Shown here piece after piece: positions 26,746-34,837 of a DNA stretch of 64,000 nt (within the stretch, counting starts at the first letter, position 1; each line of letters starts with the position of its first letter). The position numbers were made by a program, and so were the translations under genes. The notes beneath the pieces are model-generated. The model ran no database searches and was not told the origin of the DNA. It saw only the letters and a list, made by a program, of their open reading frames with translations. Source of the DNA: Streptomyces sp. DH5 (GTDB taxonomy: Bacteria; Actinomycetota; Actinomycetes; Streptomycetales; Streptomycetaceae); assembly GCF_020873915.1 (NCBI RefSeq), contig NZ_JAHWGP010000002.1, positions 62,001 to 126,000 of the forward strand, in the 5' to 3' direction.

Positions 26746-26779
26746 CGTTCGACTGCCCGCGGCGGCGGGCAGTCGAACG
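26746..26779 (+). terminator. 15-bp hairpin after the phosphotransferase gene
   Basis: CGTTCGACTGCCCGC (26746-26760) and its exact complement (26765-26779) flank a 4-base loop, starting four bases after the stop codon. Confidence 0.85.
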
Positions 26780-26997
26780 AGGAAGGCAGCCCGGGCCCGG
26801 CGGGCTGTGCCACCTCCACCGGCGACACCCACCCCGGGGGGCCATTGGTGTACGCCACTGACGCGCCGCAGGTCCCGACCGGCCGGGAAGTGCACGCCTC
26901 TAAGCATGATTGACGGATGGTCAGCCGACCGGTAGCACTGACTCGCACCGCTCGGCTCCACACGGCGTACCGTGCCCGTCCGTCCCAGGAGGCTGCA

Positions 26998-29013
26998 TTG
27001 CGACCACCCCCCACCGGCCCCGTCCGCGCGACCGGCCGGACCCGGCGCGCCCCCCTCCACTCCCGGCTCCGCTCGAGCGGGGGGACCTCCATGAGCGGGG
27101 GGACCTCCATCGCCCTGCGCGCCCTCGCCGCGGCCGCTCTGACGCTGCCCCTGCTGGGCGTCGCGCCCGCCTCCGACCCGCCGGCCGCCTCCCGTCTCCA
27201 GCAGGCGTTCGCCGACGCGTCCGCCCGGTACGACGTGCCGCAGAGCGTGCTGCTGGGCGTCTCCTACCTGCAGTCACGCTGGGACGCGCACGGCGGGGCG
27301 CCGAGCGTGACCGGCGGCTACGGGCCGATGCACCTCACGGACGCCCGTACCGCGCTCGCCGCGTCCGAGCACCACGGCGAGGGCACGGAGGATCCCCGCG
27401 GCGACGACGCCCGCCCGCCGCTGCGTCCCGGGACGCGGGCGCCGCGCACCACCGGCCTGCCGGACCGGCTGACCACACTGCCCGAGGCGGCCCGGCTGAC
27501 CGGCCTCAGTCCCGAGCGGCTGCGGGAGGACCCGGCCGCGAACGTGGCGGGTGGTGCCGCCCTGCTGGCCGAGGCGCAGCGGCGGCTGGGTGTGCCGGGG
27601 AGCGACGACCCGGCCGACTGGTACGCGGCCGTGGCGCTCTTCTCCGGCGCCGACGACACCGCGACGGCCGCGGTGTACGCGAACGACGTGTTCGAGGTGA
27701 TCCGCACCGGCGAGGACCGGGTCACGGACGCGGGGCAGCGCGTCGCGCTGCCCGCCCGCCCCGGCCTCGAACCCGAGACCGCCGCCCTGGGCCGCGCCGG
27801 ACTGAGAGGGGCCTCCGCCGCCGGCACCGAGTGCCCGAGGACCGTGTCGTGCGAGTGGATCCCGGCACCCTACGAGGAGTTCGGGGACGGCGACTACGGC
27901 AACCACGACCTGGGGAACCGGCCCGCCTCGCAGCCGATCCGGTACATCGTCGTCCATGACACGGAGGGCGCCTGGGAGGGCGTCCTCGACATGGTGCAGG
28001 ACCCCACCTACGTGTCCTGGCAGTACAGTCTGCGCTCCACCGACGGTCACATCGCCCAGCACGTGAAGGCCAAGGACGTGGCCTGGCACGCGGGCAACTG
28101 GTACGTCAACGCGGGGTCGATCGGCCTGGAGCACGAGGGTTTCCTGGCGGAGCCGGACGCCTGGTACACCGAGGCGATGTACCGGTCCTCGGCCCGGCTG
28201 GTGAAGTACCTGGCCGGGAAGTACGGCATTCCGCTGGACCGGCAGCACATCCTCGGCCACGACACGGTGCCCGGAACGACCTCGGCCACCATCGCCGGCA
28301 TGCACACCGATCCGGGGCCCTACTGGGACTGGCGGCACTACTTCGAACTGCTGGGCCGTCCCCTGAAGGCGACGGCCGGCCGTGACTCGGGCGTGGTCAC
28401 CATCCGCCCCGACTACTCCGCCAACCGGCCGGTCTTCACCGGCTGCGCGAGCGCGGGCGAGCCCTGCGCCACGCACGGGTCCAGCGCGGTGCGGCTGTAC
28501 TCCGACCACGACGAGAGCTCCCCGCTGATCAGGGACATCGGCCTCGGTTCGGCGCCGACCACCGGGGTGAACGACCTGTCGTCCCGGGTCTCCACCGGGC
28601 AGCAGTACGCGGTCGCCGACCGCTGGGGCGACTGGACCGCCATCTGGTACCTCGGCCAGAAGGCGTGGTTCAGGAACCCGGCGGAGCGGCCCACCGCGGT
28701 CCCCGCCAGGGGCAAGGTCGTCACCCCGCGCGAGGGACTCGACTCGGTGCCCGTGTACGGCAGGGCGTATCCGGAGAAGGAGGCCTACCCGGAGGGCGTG
28801 CCGGCGCAGACGGTGTCACCGCTGCCGTACACGGTGCTGAAGGGCCAGAAGTACGTGACCGGGGGCAAGGTGCCCGGGGAGTACTACTACGCGGTGGCCT
28901 TCGACGGGGCGTCGCACCGGGTGGTGCGGGGCGAGGACCGGTACTACGAGATCCAGTTCGGTCACCGGGTCGGCTTCGTGCGGGCGGCGGACGTCACGGT
29001 GACGTCGTCGTAG
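26998..29013 (+). CDS. secreted N-acetylmuramoyl-L-alanine amidase (Amidase_2/PGRP type)
   Basis: A large exported peptidoglycan amidase that cleaves between MurNAc and L-Ala. The start is a TTG at 26998 with AGGAGG five bases upstream, giving 671 residues; an ATG at 27091 would give a shorter, more standard signal peptide. After the signal (LRALAAAALTLPLLG) comes a region of about 210 residues resembling a helical lytic-transglycosylase-like fold (ASARYDVPQSVLLGVSYLQSRW). The amidase domain begins PIRYIVVHDTEGAWEG, with the zinc His in VVHDTEG and later AWHAGNWYVN, GLEHEG and HILGHDTVPG; SH3-like repeats (SSAVRLYSDH and others) fill the C-terminus. An 18-bp in-frame duplication lies in the signal region. 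Confidence 0.85.
   Translation: MRPPPTGPVRATGRTRRAPLHSRLRSSGGTSMSGGTSIALRALAAAALTLPLLGVAPASDPPAASRLQQAFADASARYDVPQSVLLGVSYLQSRWDAHGGAPSVTGGYGPMHLTDARTALAASEHHGEGTEDPRGDDARPPLRPGTRAPRTTGLPDRLTTLPEAARLTGLSPERLREDPAANVAGGAALLAEAQRRLGVPGSDDPADWYAAVALFSGADDTATAAVYANDVFEVIRTGEDRVTDAGQRVALPARPGLEPETAALGRAGLRGASAAGTECPRTVSCEWIPAPYEEFGDGDYGNHDLGNRPASQPIRYIVVHDTEGAWEGVLDMVQDPTYVSWQYSLRSTDGHIAQHVKAKDVAWHAGNWYVNAGSIGLEHEGFLAEPDAWYTEAMYRSSARLVKYLAGKYGIPLDRQHILGHDTVPGTTSATIAGMHTDPGPYWDWRHYFELLGRPLKATAGRDSGVVTIRPDYSANRPVFTGCASAGEPCATHGSSAVRLYSDHDESSPLIRDIGLGSAPTTGVNDLSSRVSTGQQYAVADRWGDWTAIWYLGQKAWFRNPAERPTAVPARGKVVTPREGLDSVPVYGRAYPEKEAYPEGVPAQTVSPLPYTVLKGQKYVTGGKVPGEYYYAVAFDGASHRVVRGEDRYYEIQFGHRVGFVRAADVTVTSS
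27075..27110 (+). repeat. 18-bp perfect tandem duplication in the amidase leader
   Basis: GAGCGGGGGGACCTCCAT occurs twice in tandem (27075-27092 and 27093-27110), in frame, encoding SGGTSM then SGGTSI just before the hydrophobic core of the signal peptide. The second copy carries the alternative ATG start, so the duplication also duplicates the sequence around a possible ribosome-binding site. Confidence 0.8.
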
Positions 29014-29037
29014 CGGCGCTGCGGACGCGACGGTGAA

Positions 29038-29064
29038 GGGCCGGGTTCCGCCGGAACCCGGCCC
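29038..29064. terminator. bidirectional hairpin between convergent genes
   Basis: Arms of up to 13 bases (29038-29050 and 29052-29064) are perfect complements around the amidase stop and the next gene's stop; in practice GGGCCGGGTTC pairs with GAACCCGGCCC around a 5-base loop. Serves both convergent genes. Confidence 0.8.
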
Positions 29065-29070
29065 GGGGAG

Positions 29071-29568
29071 TCAGCCCTGCTGGAACAGTTCCGCGGGCAG
29101 TGGCTTGAGGAGGGCGTACAGGTCGTCGGTGATGGGGCGGTCCCAGGCGGCGATGGTCACCAGGACGTTGTCGCTGCGGTCGAACTGCACGCAGGAGATC
29201 CGGCCCTCGGAGAGTTTGACGCGGCGCACGACCAGCAGGTTGTCGCCCTGCATCACCGGCATGTCCTCGGTACCGACGACGGTCACCTCCTCGTCGTTCT
29301 CCAGCGCCAGCAGCAGCTGTCCGACCTCGAAGGGGACTTCGCCCTCGGGGACCTCCCGGGCCGGCGACCCCTCGGGCAGATTGCCGATGATCATCGCCGG
29401 ACCGCGGCCGCCGAACAGGTCGTACCGCAGGAAGACACCCTGGCAGCTTCCGTCGGGGGCGGGCAGCAGCCCGGCACCCAGATTGCCGGGCCAGTCGCCC
29501 GGGTCCATGGCCAGAACGTCGAAGTCGGGCCCGGCGGGCGTGGCACTGCGGCGGCGGAGGAACGACAT
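29071..29568 (-). CDS. conserved hypothetical protein, 165 aa
   Basis: A soluble acidic protein starting MSFLRRRSATPAGPDFDVLAMDPGDWPGNLG. It looks mostly beta-stranded (GQLLLALENDEEVTVVGTEDMPVMQGDNLLVVRRVKL, shortened), without signal peptide, membrane segment or known catalytic motif, and ends LLKPLPAELFQQG. I recall similar proteins across Streptomyces but with no function. The start ATG at 29568 is the only one giving a well-formed N-terminus. It is convergent with the amidase gene and shares its terminator, and runs in the same direction as the CGNR gene, 55 bp upstream. Confidence 0.65.
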   Translation of the reverse strand: MSFLRRRSATPAGPDFDVLAMDPGDWPGNLGAGLLPAPDGSCQGVFLRYDLFGGRGPAMIIGNLPEGSPAREVPEGEVPFEVGQLLLALENDEEVTVVGTEDMPVMQGDNLLVVRRVKLSEGRISCVQFDRSDNVLVTIAAWDRPITDDLYALLKPLPAELFQQG

Positions 29569-29623
29569 GCCGCCATGGTACGTGCCCGGACCGGCATGCG
29601 GACGCCCGGGCGGGCTCCTCGGT

Positions 29624-30226
29624 CTACCCCGCCGGCCGGTGCCGCTCTTGGTGGCGGGCCACCCGGGCACGGTTGCCGCGGGACGGCTTGCACCACTCCT
29701 GCCGCGGGTGTTCCTTCAGGAAGTAGCGCGCACAGCGCGGGGCGTGGCAGGCGCGCAGCCGCTCCCGCTCGGGGCTCGCGAGGAACCCGATGGCGGCCCG
29801 TGCCAGCACGGCGGTCAGGTGGTCCTCGCCGTCCGGGACGGGCCGGCGCCGTACGACGGGATCCCCGCCCTCGTCCCAGGCGAGGACCGGGACGGTGGGG
29901 GTGCGGGCGGCCGCCTCGTTCAGTCGCCGCAGCGCCCCGGGGACGGGGAGGAGGCGGTCGGTGTCCGCGGGGCCGGGCGGCGCCGGGCGGACGGCGTGGG
30001 CGAACAGGGTACGGACGGCGCCGCGCAGGTCGCGGACGGCGGTGAGGCCGTGCGGGTCCGCCGTGTAGCCCCTGGCGCCGGGGAGCGTGTGGGGGTGAGC
30101 GTGCACCCAGGCGGTGAGGCCGGCGGGATCAGCCAGGTCGTCGGCGACTTGGCCGGCGCCGTCGTGGCGGATGGTGGGGGCGAGGTCCAGCGCGAGCTGG
30201 GCGTCCCCGCTGATCGGCTCCCGCAT
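29624..30226 (-). CDS. CGNR zinc-finger / ABATE-domain protein
   Basis: A 200-residue putative stress-responsive regulator. Residues about 5-140 form the ABATE domain (TAWVHAHPHTLPG, LRGAVRTLFAHAVRPAP, RLNEAAARTPTVPVL), and the end contains a compact zinc motif: RACHAPRCARYFLKEHPRQEWCKPSRGNRARVARH, shortened, with Cys/His spacing like CGNR proteins. In this copy the CGNR signature reads SRGNR, with the preceding Cys shifted three residues earlier (WCKPSRGNR), so the metal site is variant. Family members are thought to bind DNA. The ATG at 30226 is the natural start. Target unknown. Confidence 0.75.
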   Translation of the reverse strand: MREPISGDAQLALDLAPTIRHDGAGQVADDLADPAGLTAWVHAHPHTLPGARGYTADPHGLTAVRDLRGAVRTLFAHAVRPAPPGPADTDRLLPVPGALRRLNEAAARTPTVPVLAWDEGGDPVVRRRPVPDGEDHLTAVLARAAIGFLASPERERLRACHAPRCARYFLKEHPRQEWCKPSRGNRARVARHQERHRPAG

Positions 30227-30593
30227 GCCCCCGATGACAGGGGCGGCCCGCCCCCCGGACCGCCTGCTGGGCACGGCGGACGGGCGGACGCGGAGACACC
30301 GGCCCCCTCGCCCCGGCCCACCCCCGCAGGGCACCAGGGATGCGGGCCACCCCGTCGGGGGCGCCCCGTCCCGGGCTTTCGTCCGCCCTCGCCCTCCGGC
30401 CTCGGCACGGGACGGCGCGAACCCGCGGGTACGGAGACACGTCGCTGACCCACCCGGCTCGGGTGCGGGCCGTCCCGTCGCGGGGACACGCCCGGTCACC
30501 GGGCCTCCAGCCGCCCCGCCCTTCGGACCGCAAGACGGCAACCGCTGACGGACGGACGGGGAGACCTCGGGGCGCTCGACCGGACCCACCCGG
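30227..30593. other. 367-bp intergenic, no gene recognised
   Basis: Lies between the CGNR gene start and the stop of a stress-protein gene, all on the minus strand. A pair of related segments (CGGAGACAC near 30293 and 30434) and distant complementary GGGACGG/CCGTCCC blocks are seen, but no terminator with short loop and no credible ORF. Confidence 0.4.
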
Positions 30594-31490
30594 TCACGAG
30601 TCCTCCGCCGGACTCGGCGGGACCACCGCCACCGGGCTCTCCGCGTGGAGCAGGACCGCCTGGGTGACCGACCCCATCATCCGGGCGGGCGCCAGCAGAC
30701 GGCGACGGTGGCGCCCCACGATCACCAGCTCCGCGTCCCGGGATGCCTCGACCAGATGACCGGCGGCATCCCCCGGCAGCACCACGATCTCGGTCGTGAC
30801 CCCGGCGTGCCGTCCCTGGTGCGGTGCGAGGAACCCCTCGGCGAGGATCCTCGTCTCGTGTTCGACCGCGCCCTGGTCGATGTCCGGGGGCGGCATCTCC
30901 CCCAGCAGCATCCAGGTCTGCAGCGGCCACGGATAGGCGACGACGATCCGCAGCCGGCCGCCGCGCAGCGCGGCCTCGGCGAAGGCGAAGCCGAGCGTGG
31001 CGTCGTCAGGGCTGTCGGTGTTCATGCCGACCACCACGGGCCGGGCGGGCGCCCCGTCGTCGCCCTGCCCCGGGCGGGGCACCACGACGACCGGGCACTC
31101 GGCATCCCGTGCCGCCGCCAGGGAATTGGAGCCGAGCAGCAGGCTGGCGAAACCGCCGCGTCCTCGCGAGCCGAGCACCAGCAGTGCGGCCGTCGCCCCC
31201 ATCTCGGGCAGCAGCGCGCCGGGCGCGCCCTCCAGCGCGGCGTACTCGACGGCGGGGAGGGCCTCCTGCTTCGCCAGGTGCGCACGGACCTGGTCGAGGA
31301 CCGGGTCCTCGTCGGGGTCGGGCGGCCCGGCCGCCAGCACCTCGGCCTGGGTCCATGGGGCGTACTGGCGCACGTGCGCGATCCGCAGCGGGGCCTCGCG
31401 CCGGCGGGCGGCGTCGAGGGCCCACTCCAGGGCACGCAGGCTGTCCTGCGAACCGTCGACCGCCGCGACGACCGGCTGGGTACTCATCAT
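30594..31490 (-). CDS. universal stress protein, two UspA domains
   Basis: A 298-residue tandem UspA protein, cytosolic. Domain 1 (about 5-145) opens VVAAVDGSQDSLRALEWA and closes with the nucleotide-binding loop LVLGSRGRGGFASLLLGSNS (G-x2-G-x9-G-S type). Domain 2 (about 150-295) opens VVVGMNTDSPDDATLGFAF and ends IVGRHRRRLLAPARMMGSVT, where the glycines are partly replaced. The ATP-binding motif is therefore clear only in domain 1. Tandem Usps are common in actinobacteria under hypoxia or stationary phase. GGAGG lies six bases before the first of two ATGs at 31490. A second similar gene lies at 62522. Confidence 0.9.
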   Translation of the reverse strand: MMSTQPVVAAVDGSQDSLRALEWALDAARRREAPLRIAHVRQYAPWTQAEVLAAGPPDPDEDPVLDQVRAHLAKQEALPAVEYAALEGAPGALLPEMGATAALLVLGSRGRGGFASLLLGSNSLAAARDAECPVVVVPRPGQGDDGAPARPVVVGMNTDSPDDATLGFAFAEAALRGGRLRIVVAYPWPLQTWMLLGEMPPPDIDQGAVEHETRILAEGFLAPHQGRHAGVTTEIVVLPGDAAGHLVEASRDAELVIVGRHRRRLLAPARMMGSVTQAVLLHAESPVAVVPPSPAEDS

Positions 31491-31594
31491 TCCTCGCCTC
31501 CGGAGTAACGACCTTCGCCTTCCCCGGGCCAGCCTGACTCAGGCACGGCCCGGCTACGGCACTTCAGCTCGCGTGTCCGGAAAAACGCGGGGAA

Positions 31595-31625
31595 CACGTG
31601 AGCCGCGGCGGCCGCGGCTCACGTG
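31595..31625. terminator. 31-base perfect palindrome over a stop codon
   Basis: CACGTGAGCCGCGGC (31595-31609) and its exact complement (31611-31625) are separated by a single base. The stop codon of the DUF397 gene (31619-31621) is inside the right arm. It probably ends the DUF397 transcript, and may work in both directions. Confidence 0.75.
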
Positions 31626-31861
31626 AGGTCGAACTCCCCTTCGCGGGCCCCCGACACGAAGGCGCCCCATTCGGCGGGGGTGAAGATCAGGGAAGGACTC
31701 TCGGGGCGGCCACTGTTGCGCATGGCGACGAACCCCTCCACGAAGGCGATCTGGACATCCCCTCTGCCTCGGCTGCTGGACTGCCACTGCGCGCCGCTGA
31801 GGTCCAGGTCCGGCTTGTCCCAGCCCGTGAGCGGGCGCTGCTGGGTGGTGCTGTCGGCCAC
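31619..31861 (-). CDS. DUF397-domain small protein
   Basis: An 80-residue protein of the actinobacterial DUF397 family. The hallmark layout is present: WQSSSRGRGDVQIAFVEGFVAMRNSGRPESPSLIFTPAEWGAFV, shortened, that is, SSxSxxxxxCVEVA-type strand, then RDSK-like NSG, then F-T-x-x-E-W-x-A-F. These proteins usually sit beside an XRE-family helix-turn-helix partner (for example BldB-region or Scr1/Scr2 pairs); here no XRE gene is adjacent, so it is an orphan. Start ATG 31861; a self-complementary hairpin covers its stop codon. Confidence 0.88.
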   Translation of the reverse strand: MADSTTQQRPLTGWDKPDLDLSGAQWQSSSRGRGDVQIAFVEGFVAMRNSGRPESPSLIFTPAEWGAFVSGAREGEFDLT

Positions 31862-32260
31862 GTCCGTGCTCCTCCCGATTCGTCGTCCGCGGTCAGCCTA
31901 GCGACAGGGTCCGGCCGCCGACAGGCCGTGGAGGAAGTACCGCGGGCGGCGCGGGCAGGGGCGGGAGCGTCCGCCCCCGCGCACGCCGGAGAGCGGGATG
32001 CAGGCCCTTTGGGGGCGAGGAGGGGGATCCGGGGGGGGCAGCCCAGGGTTCGGGGACGGAAAGGGACGGCGGAGGCGAGGGCGGGAAGGGACGGCGGAGG
32101 AGGGGCCGAGGGGCGACGGCCGCTTCCGCGGGAAAGGGCGGGGGCCTCGCTCTTGCCCGGGTGCCGGTGGCCTGACTTGCTGATGCCCGGAAGGCCGGCC
32201 GAATGATCGCTCGTTCGGTGCGGCACGAAGGGCGAAGGGCAGGTGTGAGGGCCGGGCGGG
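31862..32260. other. 399-bp intergenic with strand-asymmetric purine tract
   Basis: From about 32005 to 32140 the plus strand is nearly all purine with many G-runs (G8 at 32031, several G3-G5). AAGGGACGGCGGAGG is directly repeated at 32061-32075 and 32086-32100. No protein frame is convincing. The G-runs could form quadruplexes. Confidence 0.5.
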
Positions 32261-32866
32261 CTACTCCTCGGTCACGATCCGTTCGACCGCGGCCCGCACC
32301 AGCCGGTCACGCTCTTCCGGCGTGAAGACGTCGGGCAGGGTGAGCTGCTCGACGATCAGCCAGTTGAGCGCGAGGTAGAGGAGCTTGACGGCCGTCGCGT
32401 CACCGGGGAGACCCGAGCCCTCGTGGTAGCGGACGTTGGCTTCCACGTCGGCCTGGACCCGTTCGGTGAGCACCTGGCGCAGTCCGGGCCGGCGGGTGGC
32501 TTCCAGCCGGAGTTCGAGGAGCGCGAGGTAACCGGTGCGGAACGAGGCGATGCGGCCGACCAGTTCGCGCATCAGCGTCACGTAGACCTGCCGGTCGCGC
32601 CCGGCGGCCCGCTGCCTGGCGATGGTCTCCTCGTCCGGCTGGAGCCGCTCGTAGACCCGGGCACCGGCCTGGGTGAGGAGGTCGTCGCGCGAGGTGAAGT
32701 AGTTCGACGCGGTGCCCGGGGGTACCGCGGCCTCGGTGTCCACCGCCCGGAAGGTCAGTCCCCGGGCGCCGTCCCTGGCGAGCACCTCGATCGCCGCGTC
32801 GACCAGCGCGGCCCGCCGCTGCTCGTTCCGCCTCACCACTGCCGTCACCCCCCGCCCGTCGGGCAT
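32261..32866 (-). CDS. TetR-family regulator
   Basis: A 201-residue TetR repressor with helix-turn-helix AAIEVLARDGARGLTFRAV...AVPPGTASNYFTSRDDLL (about residues 22-62), followed by an alpha-helical ligand domain with LLELRLEATRRPGLRQVL. ATG 32866 is annotated; a GTG at 32848, next to a G-rich site, is a fair alternative. It is divergent from a Tat-exported serine hydrolase gene across 183 bp, where two GAAA..TTTC inverted repeats lie near the hydrolase start and are candidate operators. Ligand unknown. Confidence 0.86.
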   Translation of the reverse strand: MPDGRGVTAVVRRNEQRRAALVDAAIEVLARDGARGLTFRAVDTEAAVPPGTASNYFTSRDDLLTQAGARVYERLQPDEETIARQRAAGRDRQVYVTLMRELVGRIASFRTGYLALLELRLEATRRPGLRQVLTERVQADVEANVRYHEGSGLPGDATAVKLLYLALNWLIVEQLTLPDVFTPEERDRLVRAAVERIVTEE

Positions 32867-32973
32867 TGCCTCACACCACTTCGGTCAGAGTACTACGCCT
32901 GGAGTCGTCCGCTCCCGTCAGGGACACCTCGGGCGACCGCGCACACACCATTGACACCGACCGGCCGTGACAG

Positions 32974-33014
32974 GAAAGTTTCACCCGCAACGGCGACCTG
33001 CGAAAGATTGTTTC
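32974..33014. promoter_or_regulatory. paired GAAA..TTTC inverted repeats
   Basis: GAAAGTTTC (32974-32982) and GAAAGATTGTTTC (33002-33014), both followed by ACCC/AGCCC-like sequence, lie 28 bases apart and end 36 bases before the serine hydrolase start. AT-rich sites of this kind are unusual in this genome and are likely binding sites for the divergent TetR protein or another regulator. Confidence 0.5.
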
Positions 33015-33049
33015 AGCCCTCGCGCGGGGCCCGACACGGGAGGAACCTG

Positions 33050-34828
33050 ATGGCGGACGAAGGGGCGAGAGGCATCACCCGGCGCCGACTGGGCGCGGCC
33101 ACACTGGCGCTGGGCGGAGCGCTGGCGTTCGCGGCCCTTCCGGCCGACCCGGCGTCGGCGGTCGCGCCCTTACGCGGCGACGGCCCGACCCTGCGGCGCG
33201 GACCGGCGCGCCGCGCCGGTCTGCTGGCCGCTCCGCTGCGGCAACTGGTCACCGACGCCGAGGCGTTCCTCGCCCCCTCCCCCCAACACCCCTGGTACGC
33301 GGGGGCGGTCCTGCTCGCCGGGCGGGGCGGCACGGTCGCGCTGCACCGGCCCATCGGCATGGCGGTGCGCTACCGGGCGTACGACGAGGAGACCGACAGC
33401 GGCGTGGAGTTCCCGCCGGACCAGCAGATCCCCATGGCCGAGGACACCGTCTTCGACCTGGCGTCGGTGTCCAAGCTGTTCACCTCGATCCTCGCCGTGC
33501 AGCAGATCGAACGGGGCCGGCTGGAGCTGGAGGCGACCGTCGCCTCGTACCTCCCGGACTTCGGCCGTGCGGGCAAGCAGGGCATGACGCTCCGCCACCT
33601 CCTGACCCACACCGCGGGTTTCCGGGCCTGGATCCCGCTGTACGACGCGCCCAGCTACGAGGAGAAGGTGCGGCTCGTCCTCGACGAGGCCCCGACCAGT
33701 CCGCCCGGCACGGTGTACCGCTACTCCGACCTGAACCTGATCTCGCTGCAGCTGGTCCTGGAGCAGGTCACCGGCCGCCCCCTCGACGTCCTCCTGCGCG
33801 AGGAGATCACCGGCCCGCTGGGCATGCGCAGCACCCGCTACAACCCGCCCGCCTCCTGGAAGCCCCGCATCGCGGCCACCGAGGACGCCCGCAGGCCGTG
33901 GTCCGGTCTGGACCGGGGGCTGGTGTGGGGCGAGGTGCACGACGAGAACGCCTACAGCCTGGGCGGGGTCGCCGGCCACGCGGGGGTGTTCTCCGACGCC
34001 TGGGACCTGGCGGTCCTCGGAAGGACCCTCCTCAACGGCGGTGTCTACGGCCGGTCCCGGATCCTGGCGCGGGAGTCGGTGGAGCTGATGTTCACCGACT
34101 TCAACACCGCCTTCCCGGGCGACGAGCACGGTCTGGGCTTCGAACTCCACCAGCACTGGTACATGGGCGCGATGGCCACCCCGCGCACGGCCGGCCACAC
34201 CGGCTTCACCGGGACGTCCCTGGTGCTCGACCCGACGACCGACTCGTTCCTCGTGGTGCTGGGCAACTCCGTACATCCCGTGCGCAGTTGGCGTTCCGGT
34301 TCCGCGCCCCGGGTGGCCGCGGCGAACCAGCTGGCCCGCGCCGTACCGGTCCGGCCCGCCCGGGGCCGCAGCGCGTGGTTCTCGGGGATGGCGAGTGCGT
34401 CGACAGCCACCCTCACCCTGCCCGCGCTGGACACCTCTCCGGGGACGGCCCGGCTGCGCTGCCCGCTGTGGTGGGACACCGAGCCCCGCACCGACGTCCT
34501 CGCCCTGGAGGCCTCCACGGACGGCGGCGCCGGCTGGGAGCCGGTGCCGTTCACCACCGTGCGCCGTGACGCCGAACCGGAGCCGCACCCGTCGGGCACG
34601 GCCACCGGCTGGTCCGGACGGGTCTGGCACGAACTGACCGCCGCCCTGCCCGCCGCGCGGAGCCTCACCCTGCGCTGGCGGTACACGACGGACCGGCTGT
34701 ACGTCGGACGGGGCGCCTACGTCGGCACGCTGCGCGTCGAGGCGCCGGGCGGCCGGCTCTTCGACGAGACGCGCCCGGCCGACGCGGCGCGCCTGCGGGC
34801 GCAGGGGTGGACGCGGTCGGCCGACTGA
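33050..34828 (+). CDS. Tat-exported serine beta-lactamase-like hydrolase
   Basis: A 592-residue exported protein of the beta-lactamase/AmpC-DD-peptidase (class C) fold. Residues 1-37 form a Tat-type signal with ITRRRLGAATLALGG. The active-site motif Ser139-Val-Ser-Lys142 lies in DLASVSKLF; the Tyr motif YSD follows in YRYSDLNLISLQLV; HTGFTGT is the third motif. The last 190 residues, rich in beta strands (LRCPLWWDTEPRTDVLALEAS), look like an additional wall- or sugar-binding module. Such proteins act on muropeptides or esters. Codon 41 is TTA, so it may depend on bldA. ATG 33050 follows GGGAGGAA. Divergent from a TetR gene. Confidence 0.86.
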   Translation: MADEGARGITRRRLGAATLALGGALAFAALPADPASAVAPLRGDGPTLRRGPARRAGLLAAPLRQLVTDAEAFLAPSPQHPWYAGAVLLAGRGGTVALHRPIGMAVRYRAYDEETDSGVEFPPDQQIPMAEDTVFDLASVSKLFTSILAVQQIERGRLELEATVASYLPDFGRAGKQGMTLRHLLTHTAGFRAWIPLYDAPSYEEKVRLVLDEAPTSPPGTVYRYSDLNLISLQLVLEQVTGRPLDVLLREEITGPLGMRSTRYNPPASWKPRIAATEDARRPWSGLDRGLVWGEVHDENAYSLGGVAGHAGVFSDAWDLAVLGRTLLNGGVYGRSRILARESVELMFTDFNTAFPGDEHGLGFELHQHWYMGAMATPRTAGHTGFTGTSLVLDPTTDSFLVVLGNSVHPVRSWRSGSAPRVAAANQLARAVPVRPARGRSAWFSGMASASTATLTLPALDTSPGTARLRCPLWWDTEPRTDVLALEASTDGGAGWEPVPFTTVRRDAEPEPHPSGTATGWSGRVWHELTAALPAARSLTLRWRYTTDRLYVGRGAYVGTLRVEAPGGRLFDETRPADAARLRAQGWTRSAD

Positions 34829-34837
34829 CCCGGCGCG

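Noticed and set aside
27075-27110. CRISPR-like repeat
   Set aside because: Only two directly abutting copies with no spacers. No CRISPR array or cas gene was seen anywhere in the window.
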